Source: Chitinophagaceae bacterium (lineage in GTDB: Bacteria > Bacteroidota > Bacteroidia > Chitinophagales > Chitinophagaceae). From it: a DNA stretch of 6,288 bases. Numbering within the stretch: position 1 is the stretch's first letter; every line of letters starts with the position of its first letter. Below, piece after piece: positions 6,037 to 6,288 of the stretch. Made by a program: the position numbers and the translations under genes. The stretch covers positions 1 through 6,288 of the forward strand of contig DMPB01000132.1 in assembly GCA_003456175.1 (NCBI GenBank), written 5' to 3'. Under the pieces are notes generated by a model. The model was not told the origin of the DNA, ran no database searches, and saw only the letters and a program-made list of their open reading frames with translations.

Positions 6037-6288
6037 ATGAAAATAGCATTACTAGGCTATGGCAAAATGGGCAAAGCCATAGAGCAAATAGCATTGCAAC
6101 GTCAACACCAAATTGTGTTAAAAGTAGATGTTGATAACCGTGCCCACCTTACGGTAAATGACCTACGCCAAGCCGATGTTGCTATTGAATTTACCAGTCC
6201 GCACAGTGCAGTTAACAATATCTTGTTTTGTCTTGAGGCAGGGGTTCCTGTTATTTGTGGAAGTACAGGTTGGCTACAGCAATTACCT
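6037..6288 (+). CDS. dapB: 4-hydroxy-tetrahydrodipicolinate reductase, 5' part
   Basis: These are the first 84 codons of DapB, which reduces hydroxy-tetrahydrodipicolinate with NAD(P)H in the lysine/diaminopimelate pathway, upstream of the DapF step. The frame is open to the window edge. The N-terminal Rossmann fold is clear: MKIALLGYGKMGKAIEQIA has the dinucleotide-binding GYGKMG at 7-12. VLKVDVDN (27-34) is the second strand with the acidic turn. DVAIEFTSPHSA (47-58) and AGVPVICGSTGW (69-80) are the usual DapB strands contacting the cofactor. The substrate-binding C-terminal domain is not in the window. The ATG at 6037, 8 bases after the DUF5683 stop, gives the normal start immediately before the Rossmann motif. 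One exact 15-bp repeat lies in codons 37-42, between the second strand and the DVAIEFT strand. Confidence 0.95.
   Translation, partial: MKIALLGYGKMGKAIEQIALQRQHQIVLKVDVDNRAHLTVNDLRQADVAIEFTSPHSAVNNILFCLEAGVPVICGSTGWLQQLP
6146..6160 (-). repeat. 15-bp repeat, copy 4 (inside dapB)
   Basis: ACCTTACGGTAAATG on the plus strand, an exact reverse complement of copies 1 and 2 and identical to copy 3. It covers codons 37-42 of dapB and again spells Leu-Thr-Val-Asn in the same codon phase as copy 3. It lies 737 bases from copy 3. Confidence 0.8.

Overview
The window looks like chromosomal core DNA from a member of the Bacteroidota, possibly of the Chitinophaga/Sphingobacteria type, although the exact lineage cannot be fixed from sequence alone. 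The evidence is the gene order parA-parB-DUF5683-dapB, the lack of Shine-Dalgarno sequences before the starts, promoter-like boxes of the Bacteroidota form TAnnTTTG, and protein sequences typical of that phylum. There are no transposases, phage genes or CRISPR arrays.

Left part (1-1473), all on the minus strand. In the direction of transcription it holds a tRNA-Cys (anticodon GCA) with its own hairpin terminator, a small four-helix membrane protein of unknown function, and the first 289 residues of a CorA-family divalent cation transporter that runs off the left edge. The gap 1474-1571 is divergent and contains a good -7 box for the tRNA.

Middle (1572-3273), plus strand. A uridine-phosphorylase-like nucleoside phosphorylase is followed 14 bases later by dapF (diaminopimelate epimerase). 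A strong intrinsic terminator closes this pair.

Right part (3568-6288), plus strand. It holds the chromosome-segregation pair parA/parB, then a DUF5683 protein with a signal peptide and membrane segments, then the first 84 codons of dapB. parB, the DUF5683 gene and dapB are 6 and 8 bases apart and are probably one transcript. dapF and dapB, two enzymes of the lysine/meso-diaminopimelate (peptidoglycan precursor) pathway, therefore flank the segregation locus.

Main discovery. An exact 15-bp sequence, CATTTACCGTAAGGT, occurs four times between 3381 and 6160: before parA, between parA and parB, inside the DUF5683 gene and inside dapB. The first two copies are on the plus strand and the last two on the minus strand, so they point at each other across parB. 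The flanks share nothing, so these look like protein-binding sites, not a duplicated segment. A 13/15 copy lies at 3283-3297, and I found none in the first 3.2 kb. No canonical parS (TGTTTCACGTGAAACA type) was seen. I propose the repeat as a candidate non-canonical parS, or another chromosome-organising or uptake-type motif, to be settled by a genome-wide scan and binding data.
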